NCBI GenBank assembly: GCA_001310415.1
Contig: BAXE01000005.1
Span: 1 to 64,000, forward strand
Direction of reading: 5' to 3'
DNA from: Enterovibrio sp. JCM 19048
GTDB taxonomy: Bacteria > Pseudomonadota > Gammaproteobacteria > Enterobacterales > Vibrionaceae
Length of the DNA: 64,000 nucleotides
Translations under genes and position numbers: made by a program
The notes under the pieces: model-generated
Seen by the model: the letters and a program-made list of their open reading frames with translations, nothing else
The model's database searches: none
Told to the model about the DNA's origin: nothing
Shown: piece after piece, positions 1 to 8,368 of the stretch
Position numbering within the stretch: position 1 is the first letter of the stretch
Layout of the letters: each line of letters starts with the position of its first letter

Positions 1-41
1 CCAATTTAAGTTGTCATCGTACTTGAACGATGAAATACGGA

Positions 42-118
<77 letters not shown>

Positions 119-142
119 ATTATTCCGATAGTTTGAGTGTTT

Positions 143-208
143 TGTTCGTCATAACCCTCAGGCCATCGACGGAAGCGCCGCCCGGATAAAATCCGGCTCC
201 GCAACCAA
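143..208 (+). pseudogene. Decayed initiator-tRNA remnant
   Basis: Sits between the two intact initiator genes. It keeps pieces resembling the tRNA-fMet anticodon loop (CATAACCC) and 3' end (AAATCCGGCTC then CGCAACCA), but the acceptor, D and T stems cannot form because of indels. It looks like the relic of a third tandem copy. This is inference from local similarity. Confidence 0.6.
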
Positions 209-210
209 AT

Positions 211-286
211 GCGACACTAGCTCAGCTGGTAGAGCGCAACCTTGCCAAGGTTGAGGTCACGAGTTCGAACCTCGTGTGTCGCTCCA
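211..286 (+). tRNA. tRNA-Gly (GCC)
   Basis: A 76-nt cloverleaf with a 7-bp acceptor stem (GCGACAC with GTGTCGC), anticodon GCC in the loop CTTGCCAAG, a TTCGAAC T-loop and encoded CCA. It lies between the two initiator tRNA genes and is probably co-transcribed with them. Confidence 0.97.
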
Positions 287-342
287 CTTTCTCTTAGAAG
301 AAGTGGGAAGTTTGTCAGTGTACTTTGAACATTGAATACGGA

Positions 343-419
<77 letters not shown>

Positions 420-425
420 CATTTT

Positions 426-455
426 AAAGCCCAGTCTTCGGACTGGGCTTTTTCG
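426..455 (+). terminator. Terminator of the tRNA cluster
   Basis: An 11-bp stem (AAAGCCCAGTC / GACTGGGCTTT) closed by a TTCG tetraloop and followed by T residues; a textbook rho-independent terminator seven bases after the last tRNA. Confidence 0.92.
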
Positions 456-569
456 TATCTATCTAATTTTCATATTCTTCCTTTATCTCTTCCCAGCTAG
501 CCTTTAACCTAAAGCAAAATTACCTAAATTTTACCGTTTGGATAGGTAATGCATGCATGGAGGCGGCAA

Positions 570-1058
570 ATGGCCAATCAGAATATATCTACCCTTGATC
601 GCATTGATATTGATATCCTCAGGATCCTACAATCCAACGGGCGATTGCCTGTGGTGGAACTAGCGAAAAGGGTCAACCTGACCACAACGCCTTGCTCAGA
701 GCGCGTAAAGCGTTTGGAGAGGGAAGGCTACATTTCCGGCTATCACGCTGATATATCACCGGAAAAACTGGGGCTGGATGTGGTGGTGTTTATCCATATG
801 CGGCTTGACCAGACAAACCTGTCCATCTTCGACAAATTTGCGAAATCTGCCATGCTGATCCCTGAAATTGAGGAATGCTATTCACTGTCGGGCGACTTTG
901 ATGCCATGGTGAAAATCAGGGTAAAAAATATCAAGGCTTATCAGAAGTTTATGTCGACACGTATCATCCAGCTTCCAGGTGTAGTTCAGACCCGCAGCGA
1001 AATCGTGATAGCTGAGTACAAACGAAGCGCCGGGATAAACCCTGAGCTGATCGGCTAG
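570..1058 (+). CDS. Lrp/AsnC-family transcriptional regulator
   Basis: A 162-aa feast/famine regulator. The N-terminal winged helix-turn-helix covers about residues 5-65 (LDRIDIDILRILQSNGRLPV onward) and a RAM (ligand-binding, ferredoxin-like) domain follows, with the typical GDFDAMVKIRV segment. I place the start at ATG 570, not the upstream in-frame ATG at 549, because GGAGG at 559-563 is correctly spaced for 570. It lies directly upstream of, and in the same direction as, the ctlX-like hydrolase, so it probably senses an amino acid such as citrulline or arginine and controls that gene (inference). The reading frame is intact. Confidence 0.93.
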   Translation: MANQNISTLDRIDIDILRILQSNGRLPVVELAKRVNLTTTPCSERVKRLEREGYISGYHADISPEKLGLDVVVFIHMRLDQTNLSIFDKFAKSAMLIPEIEECYSLSGDFDAMVKIRVKNIKAYQKFMSTRIIQLPGVVQTRSEIVIAEYKRSAGINPELIG

Positions 1059-1256
1059 TCTTTGCACTGATACGTTAAGACAAAGTAAAGGGTGATTTTT
1101 GTGCTTCATGGGTAAATTACCCAAATTTAGTTTTAATTGTAGTTATTCAGTATGCATAAAGTGAATATAAACTGCATATTCAGGTAACTTTCCCATCAGA
1201 GCGTATCTACAATAAACCTTATAACAATAATGTTAATAAAATGTTGAGGTGTTTAG

Positions 1257-2221
1257 ATGGTCGCACCGATCAAGAAAGATACGATCCCTTCTCAGGTCAC
1301 TGTTACTCATGCTGCAAACGCTGTGGTAATGGTGCCTCCTGTCGACTTTAAATTTAACGAGGAAACCAGTTCAGACAACGAATTTCAGAATGTGATTTCC
1401 CTGTCTGATGTAGAAATTCGCGAAAAAGCCCTCGCTGAATTCAATAACATGGTGGATGTGCTTCGGCAGCATGGCGTCGACGTCACCGTCATGAAGTATT
1501 CACAAAATGAAGGGGAAACACCGGATGCGGTTTTCCCGAATAACTGGTTTTCAACTACGCCGGCAGGCGATGTATTCCTATTTCCAATGGCGTGCGAAAA
1601 CCGACGCCGGGAAGTCAGACCAAACCGTTTATCGCAAGCTGCGGGATGAAGGTTACCAGATCAAAGCAATCCGCGAGTTGGGAGACATCAGCTCACCCAG
1701 AGTGTTTTTAGAGAGCACTGGGTGATGATCATGGATCACACCAACTCGACAATTTATGCAGCACTGTCCGTGCGTTGTGACCGCGATTTGTTGCAAGAGT
1801 ACGCAGATAAAGCCGGTTTCAAAGAATTGATCTATTTCGACACCAAGATGGCATCGGGATCGCCGGTTTATCATACCAATGTGATGATGGCGGTGGGTGA
1901 GGGCTTTGCTGTTATCTGCGACGAGATCATTGAGGAATTCGAGCGTCGCCGGGTCATAAATAAGCTCAAGAAAACGAAAGAAGTTATCACGATAACGGAA
2001 GCGCAGATGGGGCAGTTTTGCGGCAATATACTTCAATTGCGTACTGATAAAGACGAACGTGTGATTGCGATGTCTTTGTCAGCCTACAACGCTTTTACTC
2101 CAGAACAAAAGCGGGTACTGCGCCGCCATGGTAAACTCATACCCTTGGACGTTTCAACCATCGAAACCATCGGTGGTGGCAGCGTGCGTTGCATGTTGCG
2201 GAGAATTTCCTGCCAAGGTAA
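1257..2221 (+). CDS. ctlX: Citrulline/arginine-type hydrolase, CtlX family (frame broken)
   Basis: Member of the guanidino-group-modifying (amidinotransferase/deiminase) superfamily, expected to hydrolyse citrulline or a related guanidino/ureido compound in the cytosol. Family marks: PDAVFPNNWFST near residue 92, ENRRREVRPN, the YHTN histidine segment, and the C-terminal GGGSVRCML carrying the catalytic cysteine. Three indels break it: an extra C near 1634 (AACC for AAC), a one-base loss near 1715 between LESTG and the MIMDHTN segment, and a lost G near 2199 (TTGCGG for TTGGCGG). Repairing the last gives a normal end at TAA 2219-2221. The promoter must lie in the AT-rich 1059-1256 gap. The breaks look like sequencing errors, though true decay cannot be excluded. 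Confidence 0.82.
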
Positions 2222-2230
2222 ACGCATAGG

Positions 2231-2256
2231 AGCCGCTTCTAAAGCGGCTTTTTTCT
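2231..2256 (+). terminator. Terminator of ctlX
   Basis: Stem AGCCGCTT / AAGCGGCT with a 3-nt loop, followed by six T. It sits 10 bases after the repaired ctlX stop, which supports that stop over the later in-frame stop at 2279. Confidence 0.88.
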
Positions 2257-2397
2257 TTCCTGACAAAGGTCTGTCTTAAAATATACCGCTCTCCCCAAGT
2301 TGCGAATTCGCCTATCCGTCTTATTCTTAAGAAAGAGGAATCTAACTAACAATAGAGCTGTAAGTGGGCTCTAACCCATGTATACGGGAGTGATGCT

Positions 2398-3330
2398 ATG
2401 CCAGAGAGACGATACCGTCTTATAACGCGCAGTGATTTCGACGGTCTAGTGTGTGCGGTACTGCTAAAGCACATCGATTTGATTGATGAGATCAAATTTG
2501 TGCATCCAAAGGACATGCAGGACGGTCTTGTTGAGATCACCGAGTATGACATCACTACCAACCTGCCATACAACCCCAAAGCACACCTTTGTATCGACCA
2601 CCATGCTTCAGAGTTGGTTCGCAATCAGGATCTGAATGCCAATCATATTATTGACCCCGCTGCACCATCTGCTGCCCGTGTGGTTTGGAAGCATTTTGGA
2701 GGGGAGAACACATTTCCCAGTAGCTGGGATGAGATGATGGCGGAGGTTGATAAAGGTGACTCCGCGCAATACAACCAGGATGAAGTCTTGCACCCCAAGG
2801 ACTGGAGTCTGTTGAATTTCATCATGGACGCACGCACGGGCTTAGGGCGTTTTCGAGAATTTAAAATCTCAAATTATGACCTTATGATGGCTTTGATAGA
2901 CCACTGCAGGGACATGTCTATTGATGAAATCATGCAGTTGCCGGATGTTAAGGAACGCGTTGATCTCTACTTTGCCCATCGCACTAAGTTTCAGGAGCAG
3001 GTTCGTCGCTGCGCATCAATATGCGGAAATCTGGTTGTTCTGGATTTACGGCACGAAGACGTAATTTGGCCCGGAAACCGTTTTGAAATTTATGCACTCT
3101 TCCCGCAGTGCAATATTTCTATCCATGTACTTTGGGGATTGAAAAAACAAAACACCGTTTTTGCTTGCGGCAAGTCTATCTTTGATCGCTCCTCTCAAAC
3201 CAACATTGGCGAGTTGATGTTGAAATATCGTGGGGGAGGGCATGCTAATGCGGGTACGTGTCAGGTTCCAAACGAAAACGCAGCAAGGGTTGAAGATGAG
3301 TTGATTGTCCAAATCAACAAAGACGGATAA
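2398..3330 (+). CDS. DHH-family phosphoesterase
   Basis: A 310-aa cytosolic phosphoesterase of the DHH/DHHA1 superfamily (NrnA oligoribonuclease and exopolyphosphatase relatives). Visible motifs are the N-terminal metal-binding SDFDG (residues 12-16), the name-giving DHH (67-69) and the C-terminal DHHA1 substrate-binding GGGH (279-282). A Shine-Dalgarno-like GGGAGTG precedes the ATG. Likely substrates are short oligonucleotides, cyclic-dinucleotide breakdown products or other phosphodiesters; the sequence does not settle which. It is monocistronic, followed by a bidirectional terminator shared with hopJ. Confidence 0.85.
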   Translation: MPERRYRLITRSDFDGLVCAVLLKHIDLIDEIKFVHPKDMQDGLVEITEYDITTNLPYNPKAHLCIDHHASELVRNQDLNANHIIDPAAPSAARVVWKHFGGENTFPSSWDEMMAEVDKGDSAQYNQDEVLHPKDWSLLNFIMDARTGLGRFREFKISNYDLMMALIDHCRDMSIDEIMQLPDVKERVDLYFAHRTKFQEQVRRCASICGNLVVLDLRHEDVIWPGNRFEIYALFPQCNISIHVLWGLKKQNTVFACGKSIFDRSSQTNIGELMLKYRGGGHANAGTCQVPNENAARVEDELIVQINKDG

Positions 3331-3385
3331 ACAAAGGAAAGAAGCCTGTCACCACGATTTGTAATAGGTAGTTTAGAAGTGAATG

Positions 3386-3419
3386 AAAAAGCACAACGCC
3401 GAAAAGACGTTGTGCTTTT
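3386..3419. terminator. Bidirectional terminator between DHH gene and hopJ
   Basis: A 12-bp stem (AAAAGCACAACG / CGTTGTGCTTTT) with a 9-nt loop; A-run on the left, T-run on the right, so it can serve both convergent genes. Confidence 0.88.
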
Positions 3420-3420
3420 C

Positions 3421-3780
3421 TTATTCAAGGTTAGCGTTCTTCGGCGAGAGTGCTAAGCGTTCAAAAGAGACACCCCTCCAACCTGTCTTTATAAAGTTGC
3501 GGATATTTTGGTGATCATTTCCTGCCGGATGCTTTAATACATCTTCGCGATAAAACTTGCCGAAACAGGCCAAGACTTCGCTCTCTGGTAATCCGTGGAG
3601 TTTGCCAAATGCCAGAATTTTGCACGAACCGGTATTCTGACCCGCTTTGTTGACCAAATCGCCATTAATAAAGTCAGATGCTGTAAACGCGTAAAAAGTG
3701 TCAATAACGGCGATGGATTCCTCGAATTCAACCGCTTCGGGAGTGTTTGCGAGTTTCATTAGAAAAGTAGTGAGTTGCAT
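3421..3780 (-). CDS. HopJ-family protein
   Basis: A 119-aa protein matching the HopJ type III effector family by its C-terminal NFIKTGWRGVSFE segment and overall size. Despite the family name, these proteins are widespread in marine gammaproteobacteria without type III secretion, so a conserved cytosolic role is more likely than an effector role here; its biochemical function is unknown. No signal peptide or membrane segment is visible. It is convergent with the DHH gene and its frame is intact. Confidence 0.8.
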   Translation of the reverse strand: MQLTTFLMKLANTPEAVEFEESIAVIDTFYAFTASDFINGDLVNKAGQNTGSCKILAFGKLHGLPESEVLACFGKFYREDVLKHPAGNDHQNIRNFIKTGWRGVSFERLALSPKNANLE

Positions 3781-4068
3781 ATGAATCCTGACTGCTTATT
3801 CGTTGCACAATAACAGGTTACTGGGAGTGTGAACTGCGGCGTGAAACTGAAAATCCCTACCACTCATTTGTTCAATTAGGTGTTTTATCAGGTTGATACA
3901 CTAATGTGAAGTTCTTGTTTGGGTATGTGTGCCTTTCGAAAACTTAATGGACGACTGTCTTCTAATTAAGTCACAAAGGTCAAAGATGCGGCTTTTTACC
4001 GGTTTTGGTGGGTTATTGTGCATTTCGGTTATTTCGCGGGCAAACGCACTGTTTTGGTAAAAAAGGTA
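3781..4068. other. Intergenic region upstream of hopJ
   Basis: About 290 bases with no supportable ORF. It must contain the hopJ promoter (reading left). No clear operator or structured RNA was seen. Confidence 0.5.
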
Positions 4069-4095
4069 TTTACAGCGCTGCCGTACCCCTATAAT
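4069..4095 (+). promoter_or_regulatory. tRNA-Ser/Asp promoter, copy 1
   Basis: TTTACA (4069-4074), a 15-bp spacer and TATAAT (4090-4095), followed by the GC-rich discriminator TTCGCCGCACC. The same elements with the same spacing precede the other two tRNA-Ser copies. The GC-rich discriminator is typical of stringently controlled stable-RNA promoters. Confidence 0.75.
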
Positions 4096-4110
4096 ATTCG
4101 CCGCACCTAC

Positions 4111-4201
4111 GGAGGGATGGCTGAGTGGTTGAAAGCACCGGTCTTGAAAACCGGCATACGTTAATAGCGTATCTAGGGTTCAAATCCCTATCCCTCCGCC
4201 A
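4111..4201 (+). tRNA. tRNA-Ser (TGA), copy 1
   Basis: A 91-nt class II tRNA with a long variable arm (CATACGTTAATAGCGTATC region), anticodon TGA in the loop CTTGAAAAC, acceptor GGAGGGA/TCCCTCC and encoded CCA. Identical copies lie at 8045-8135 and 43373-43463. Confidence 0.97.
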
Positions 4202-4241
4202 CTTTTCATCGATGAGCTGCAAAGCTGGTTGATAAAAAATT

Positions 4242-4318
4242 GGAGCGGTAGTTCAGTTGGTTAGAATACCGGCCTGTCACGCCGGGGGTCGCGGGTTCGA
4301 GTCCCGTCCGCTCCGCCA
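4242..4318 (+). tRNA. tRNA-Asp (GTC), copy 1
   Basis: A 77-nt cloverleaf with acceptor GGAGCGG/CCGCTCC, anticodon GTC in the loop CTGTCAC, a TTCGAGT T-loop and encoded CCA. It is 40 bases after tRNA-Ser and is surely co-transcribed. Its 3' end is reiterated in the repeat array that follows. Confidence 0.97.
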
Positions 4319-4738
4319 ACACAACGAAGCCCTGCAGGAAACTGCGGGGCTTTTTTGTATCCATCGGATTTGTATTAGGACTCTCACGAGCCTTACGGCT
4401 TGAGTCCCGGTCGAGCGCGACCCCGGCCGTTCCGCCAACACAACGAAGCCCTCACTAGGCGTGCCCGCGAAAACAGCGGGGCTTTTTTGTATCTATCGGA
4501 CTTGTATTCGGACTCTCACGAGCCTTGCGGCTTGAGTCCCGGTCGAGCGCGACCCCGGCCGTTCCGCCAACGATTTAAGCCCGATGCGAAAGCGTCGGGC
4601 TTTTTTCTTATACGCGCCCCATAAAAGTGCTTCGCACTTTGGTCGCGTCCGGAAGCCCGGCGCAGCTAGGCGCCCCCGTTGAATCCCTTCCGCTCCGCCA
4701 ACACAACGAAGCCTAGCTGGAAACAGCGGGGCTTTTTG
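4313..4738 (+). repeat. Tandem array derived from the tRNA-Asp 3' end plus terminator
   Basis: The string CCGCCAAC that ends tRNA-Asp recurs at 4313, 4432, 4564 and 4695, giving units of about 119, 132 and 131 bases. Each unit carries AAGCCC...GGGCTTTTTT hairpin-terminator sequence; the first two also share GTATT-GGACTCTCACGAGCC and a distorted tRNA T-arm (GAGTCCCGGTCGAGCGCGAC, then CCGGCCGTTCCGCCA). The last copy is closest to the true tRNA end (CTTCCGCTCCGCCA). The tRNA-like copies lack acceptor 5' halves and anticodon stems, so they are not functional tRNAs. The arrangement resembles the tyrT/rtT repeats of E. coli. Confidence 0.82.
4327..4356 (+). terminator. Terminator after tRNA-Asp copy 1
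   Basis: AAGCCCTGCAG GAAA CTGCGGGGCTT followed by a T-run; a strong rho-independent terminator nine bases after tRNA-Asp and the first of several in the array. Confidence 0.88.
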
Positions 4739-5095
4739 TATTTGTTGGATTTCGCCAAAAACTGTCGAAAATACGCACTTCACTGATTTGTTGTCACCAA
4801 GACCACAAAATTTAACAAAAGTGATCCTTGTCACGTATCTAGGTGCTGCGTATACTTCCCGCCCGGTTAAAGCGCATGCCTATCTGTGACGATAGCATGA
4901 CTGACCAGCTTTCAATCGGCTGCAAAAATGGAAACTTGCCCCATGGAACCGGGCCCAGCGTAACTGTGAGCATTTACGGGCCTTGAAAATCGCCAACGGG
5001 TAAGAACAATTTTGCAACCTCTGCAATGTTGCCTGCTCCCCTGCGCGTTATTTTCTCCGCCCGCCAAAATCCAGATAAAAACGCAAGGTAACATA
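4739..5095 (+). other. nupC upstream region
   Basis: About 357 bases without a gene. It holds a strong CRP-like site (4819-4836), a TATACT that could serve as a -10 element (4851-4856), and weaker TGTGA half sites near 4887 and 4967. The in-frame extension to an ATG at 5012 lacks a ribosome-binding site and is treated as leader. Confidence 0.6.
4819..4836. promoter_or_regulatory. CRP-binding site upstream of nupC
   Basis: AAGTGATCCTTGTCACGT: symmetrical GTGA-N6-TCAC match to the CRP consensus, placed just upstream of a TATACT hexamer. nupC is CRP-controlled in E. coli, so the location fits. Confidence 0.7.
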
Positions 5096-6304
5096 ATGCA
5101 AATTCTTTTCAGCCTGGCCGGCATATTGGCCCTGTTGGTGTGCGCTTACGCGCTTTCCGAAAGTCGTCGAAACATTAACTGGCGTACGATTCTCGGCGCT
5201 TTTTCTTTGCAGGCAGGTTTTGCTGCACTGGTACTGTATTTCCCGCTGGGTCAATCGCTGCTGGGATCGGTAAGCAACGGCGTTTCCGGCCTGCTGGCTT
5301 TTGCCGATGAAGGTATCGGATTCGTTTTTGGCGATCTGGCCAGTGGCAACTTCATTTTTGCAATTCGCGTTCTTCCCCTCATTATTTTCCTTTCTGCAAT
5401 CATTTCTCTTCTGTACTACCTTGGCGTGATGCAAAAGCTGATCAAAGTGATCGGTGGTGGTATTCACCGTCTACTGGGTACTTCCCAGGTTGAGTCACTG
5501 GCTGCAACGAGCAACATTTTCCTTTCAATGAGCGAAGCATCACTGGTTGTCCGTCCGTTTCTAAGCAAGATGACACGCTCAGAACTGTTTGCCGTTATGG
5601 TAGGTGGTATGGCATCAGTGGCTGGCTCTGTGTTAGGTGGCTATGCCGCTTTGGGCGTAGAACTGAAATACCTGATTGCCGCAAGCTTCATGGCGGCACC
5701 GGGTGGTCTGTTGATGGCGAAAATGTTGGTGCCTGAGCGCGAACAGTCTGATATTTCGGGTAACATCGAGCTGGAAAAAAGCGGTGATGTGAACGCTATC
5801 GATGCGCTGGCAGCAGGTGCAATGAACGGTGTGAAAGTTGCGGTGGCTGTGGGTACCATGCTGATTGCATTCGTCAGCGTGATTGCCATGTTGAACGCGG
5901 GCTTTGAGGTTGTTGGTGGTTGGTTTGGTATTCAAAACCTGACGCTTCAAACTATCTTCGGTTATATGTTTGCGCCGTTGGCATTTGTTGCAGGCGTGCC
6001 TTGGAACGAAGCGCTGAGCGCGGGTTCACTGATCGGCCAGAAGACCGTACTGAATGAGTTTGTGGCGTTCCTGGATTTCGTCAATGTCAAAGAGACGCTA
6101 TCTGCTCACACTCAGATCATTGTAACGTTCGCACTGTGTGGTTTTGCCAATATTGGCTCTATTGCTATCCAGCTGGGCTCGATTGGTACCATGGCGCCAG
6201 AGCGTCGTCAGGACGTGGCTAAACTGGGCTTCCGTGCGGTAGCAGCTGCAACGCTGGCGAACATGATGAGCGCAGCATTGGCAGGACTTTTCATCGCGCT
6301 GTAA
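5096..6304 (+). CDS. nupC: Concentrative nucleoside transporter NupC
   Basis: A 402-aa inner-membrane nucleoside:cation symporter of the CNT family, close to the usual length of about 400. Visible family marks are the GGMASVAGSVLGGYAALGV segment in the middle and the signature IGQKTVLNEFVAF (the G-x-K-x3-N-E-F-V-A pattern) near residue 315, with hydrophobic spans throughout. The start at 5096 follows AAGGTAAC; an in-frame ATG 28 codons upstream has no site. It imports pyrimidine and probably purine nucleosides for salvage. It is monocistronic, preceded by a CRP site and followed by a terminator. The frame is intact. Confidence 0.95.
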   Translation: MQILFSLAGILALLVCAYALSESRRNINWRTILGAFSLQAGFAALVLYFPLGQSLLGSVSNGVSGLLAFADEGIGFVFGDLASGNFIFAIRVLPLIIFLSAIISLLYYLGVMQKLIKVIGGGIHRLLGTSQVESLAATSNIFLSMSEASLVVRPFLSKMTRSELFAVMVGGMASVAGSVLGGYAALGVELKYLIAASFMAAPGGLLMAKMLVPEREQSDISGNIELEKSGDVNAIDALAAGAMNGVKVAVAVGTMLIAFVSVIAMLNAGFEVVGGWFGIQNLTLQTIFGYMFAPLAFVAGVPWNEALSAGSLIGQKTVLNEFVAFLDFVNVKETLSAHTQIIVTFALCGFANIGSIAIQLGSIGTMAPERRQDVAKLGFRAVAAATLANMMSAALAGLFIAL

Positions 6305-6331
6305 TAGCGGTATGGCAACGAAAATAAAGAT

Positions 6332-6360
6332 AAGCTCGCGTTAGTGCGGGCTTTGTTTTG
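6332..6360 (+). terminator. Terminator of nupC
   Basis: Stem AAGCTCGCG / TGCGGGCTT (with two G-T pairs) around TTAG, followed by a T-rich tract. It overlaps the 3' end of the convergent sensor gene. Confidence 0.7.
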
Positions 6361-7783
6361 TCTGCGCCATAGGTTCTGTGAGCCTAAGCTCTTCCGTAGA
6401 TTCCAAGGGATGGAAATACGCGCAGTAGTGGAGCAGTTCGCCTTGTTCTGACATATGGGCACTCATATGCACTTTGACCGGAATGACAGCGCCTTCGCGA
6501 TGGCGGAGATTCAAAACGCCATCCCATTGTCGATGGCTAAGTAGGCTGAGCCAGATACGTTTGTGAAACTGTTTGTCGTCAGGGTTATCAGTCAGCATTC
6601 GCGGTTTTTCACCACTGATATCTTCACTGCGGTAGCCGGTTAGTTCGCTAAATGCCGGGTTCGCTTGGGTGATATGCCTTTGCCATCGGCGATTAGGCTC
6701 GGTGGAGAATGCTCAAACGCATATTTGAACAGCTTTCGCTTTTCTTCATTTCTTTTCTGTTTTGAGATGTCCCGGATATAAGAGACAAAAATATGCCCGT
6801 CCCGGGTCTTTGCTGCTGAGATAGAAATCTCGACAGGAAATTCCCTGCCACTTCTTCTGATCGCGGTAAGCTCTAAACGTTGGTCAAGCACCGGCCCCTC
6901 GCCGGATTTTAAGAAGTGCTGCATGCCTGCAATATGCTGTGCCCGCATCTGTTCAGGACGATGGTATCAGCCAAACGCCGACCAAGTACCTCATCCCGCT
7001 CCCAGCCGAATAACATCTCAGCCAGGGGACTGAATTCAATAATGTTGTCCTGATCGTCTGCGACCACGATGGCATCAAGAGAAGCCTCGTAGATAGCATG
7101 GTTTCGCTCTTCAATCGCTTTGGACTCATGAACCGACAGTTGTTGGTCACGCAACGATGTCTGCAATTTGCTGTAGCTGTTATCCATCCGCTCGCGAAGT
7201 GCATTGACCATGTTGACTGTCTGCTCAATCTCATCATTAAAGAAGACTTTGAACTTGGAATGTTCACCGTTGGTGCCCACTTCGTGAAGCTTTCTCAGTG
7301 GCCTGGTGATGGCCACTATCTGCAAATAAATAGTGACAATGGCCAGAATGCCGATCCCTATGGTGCCAAAAATAACGAAACGGCCGATAGGGGAGGCCAT
7401 GTTGTCAGCGTAATGGTTGCGATAGCCAAGGGATACAGTGCCAATGATTTCACCGTCTGACTGGATGGACTCTGTGGCAACAGTAATTCCCTGCTCATTG
7501 CTATCAGGATTGCGATGATGTGCAACAACATTGTCATCGCCATGCATGATGGTGAGATAGGCGATGTCTTCGTGAGTCGTCAAACGTGTTGAGAGTTCGC
7601 GGATTCTGCGGAAATTGTTGTCAATGAGAGGGTCTTCAATCACTGCAACGACGATTTCGGCCAGCTCGTGAGCACGATACGACATCTCATTTTCCCTTGC
7701 TTCCGCGAGGTATTTAAAAGCAAGTGAAATAAAGGTGATGATCACGATTGTAAAAATCACGCAGTAAAAAAGACTGCCTTCAT
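6341..7783 (-). CDS. Membrane PAS-domain sensor without an output domain (frame broken)
   Basis: A protein of about 481 aa when repaired. Layout: N-terminal membrane segment (about 5-25), an extracytoplasmic region of about 110 residues, a second membrane segment (FGTIGIGILAIVTIYLQ), a HAMP-like linker (TRPLRKLHEVG), then two PAS domains (AIYEASLDAIVVADDQDNII and the segment containing PVEISISAAKTRDG; then LFKYAFEHSPPSLIADGKG). It ends shortly after the second PAS, with no kinase, GGDEF, EAL or methyl-acceptor domain. Three one-base losses break it: near 7770 (a T missing from a T-run; repair joins an ATG at 7783), near 6955 and near 6680. Function unknown beyond sensing. It is convergent with nupC. 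Confidence 0.72.
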
Positions 7784-8002
7784 TCGAATATTCAAAGTCT
7801 CTCCCGCGACAGGATTAAAACACTTACGTCTTAACTATAAGACACGCTGGCAGATTTGCTTCAATCGCAAGAAATAAGAGGTTATTGAACATGAAGTAGC
7901 GGTTCGGCCGATGCCATGAGATGAAAGCTGGAGGGTGTTGTTTGAAATTGCTGCGAAGTGATTAAATTAAGCGCAGTTAGATGATTTTGATGCATTTTCC
8001 CC
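7784..8002. other. Intergenic region upstream of second tRNA-Ser
   Basis: About 220 bases, AT-rich, no supportable ORF. It should hold the promoter of the leftward PAS sensor gene. Confidence 0.5.
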
Positions 8003-8029
8003 TTTACAGAATTGTCGTCCCCCTATAAT
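8003..8029 (+). promoter_or_regulatory. tRNA-Ser/Asp promoter, copy 2
   Basis: TTTACA, 15-bp spacer, TATAAT and the same GC-rich discriminator as in copy 1 at 4069-4095. Confidence 0.75.
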
Positions 8030-8044
8030 ATTCGCCGCACCTAC

Positions 8045-8135
8045 GGAGGGATGGCTGAGTGGTTGAAAGCACCGGTCTTGAAAACCGGCATACGTTAATA
8101 GCGTATCTAGGGTTCAAATCCCTATCCCTCCGCCA
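8045..8135 (+). tRNA. tRNA-Ser (TGA), copy 2
   Basis: Base-for-base the same as the copy at 4111-4201, with anticodon TGA, long variable arm and encoded CCA. Confidence 0.97.
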
Positions 8136-8175
8136 CTTTTCATCGATGAGCTGCAAAGCTGATTGATAAAAAATT

Positions 8176-8252
8176 GGAGCGGTAGTTCAGTTGGTTAGAA
8201 TACCGGCCTGTCACGCCGGGGGTCGCGGGTTCGAGTCCCGTCCGCTCCGCCA
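8176..8252 (+). tRNA. tRNA-Asp (GTC), copy 2
   Basis: Same sequence as the copy at 4242-4318; anticodon GTC, encoded CCA; 40 bases after tRNA-Ser. Confidence 0.97.
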
Positions 8253-8260
8253 ATACAACG

Positions 8261-8290
8261 AAGCCCTGCAGGAAACTGCGGGGCTTTTTT
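8261..8290 (+). terminator. Terminator after tRNA-Asp copy 2
   Basis: AAGCCCTGCAG GAAA CTGCGGGGCTT plus T-run, identical to the terminator at 4327-4356. Confidence 0.88.
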
Positions 8291-8368
8291 GTATCCATCG
8301 GATTTGTATTAGGACCGTCACGAGCCCTGCAAATACTTACGCAATTGTCTGGACATATTCGCGAGGCG

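Larger units (their letters stand above)
4085..4391 (+). repeat. Duplicated tRNA-Ser/tRNA-Asp block, copy A
   Basis: About 305 bases nearly identical to 8019-8325: promoter -10, tRNA-Ser, spacer, tRNA-Asp, terminator and about 40 bases beyond. I see only a few substitutions (for example CTGGTTG/CTGATTG in the spacer, AACAC/AATAC after tRNA-Asp). Similarity ends abruptly just after ACGAGCC, so the copies arose by recent duplication or are kept alike by gene conversion. Confidence 0.88.
8019..8325 (+). repeat. Duplicated tRNA-Ser/tRNA-Asp block, copy B
   Basis: Near-identical partner of 4085-4391. Unlike copy A it is not followed by the tRNA-Asp 3'-end repeat array; the sequence diverges right after ACGAGCC and runs into the araC-type gene. 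Confidence 0.88.

Noticed and set aside
4400..4834. Arg/Pro-rich open frames on both strands over the tRNA repeat array
   Set aside because: They are translations of repeated tRNA-derived sequence with no proper start or ribosome site. I mention the basic one only as a parallel to the tyrT locus, not as a gene.
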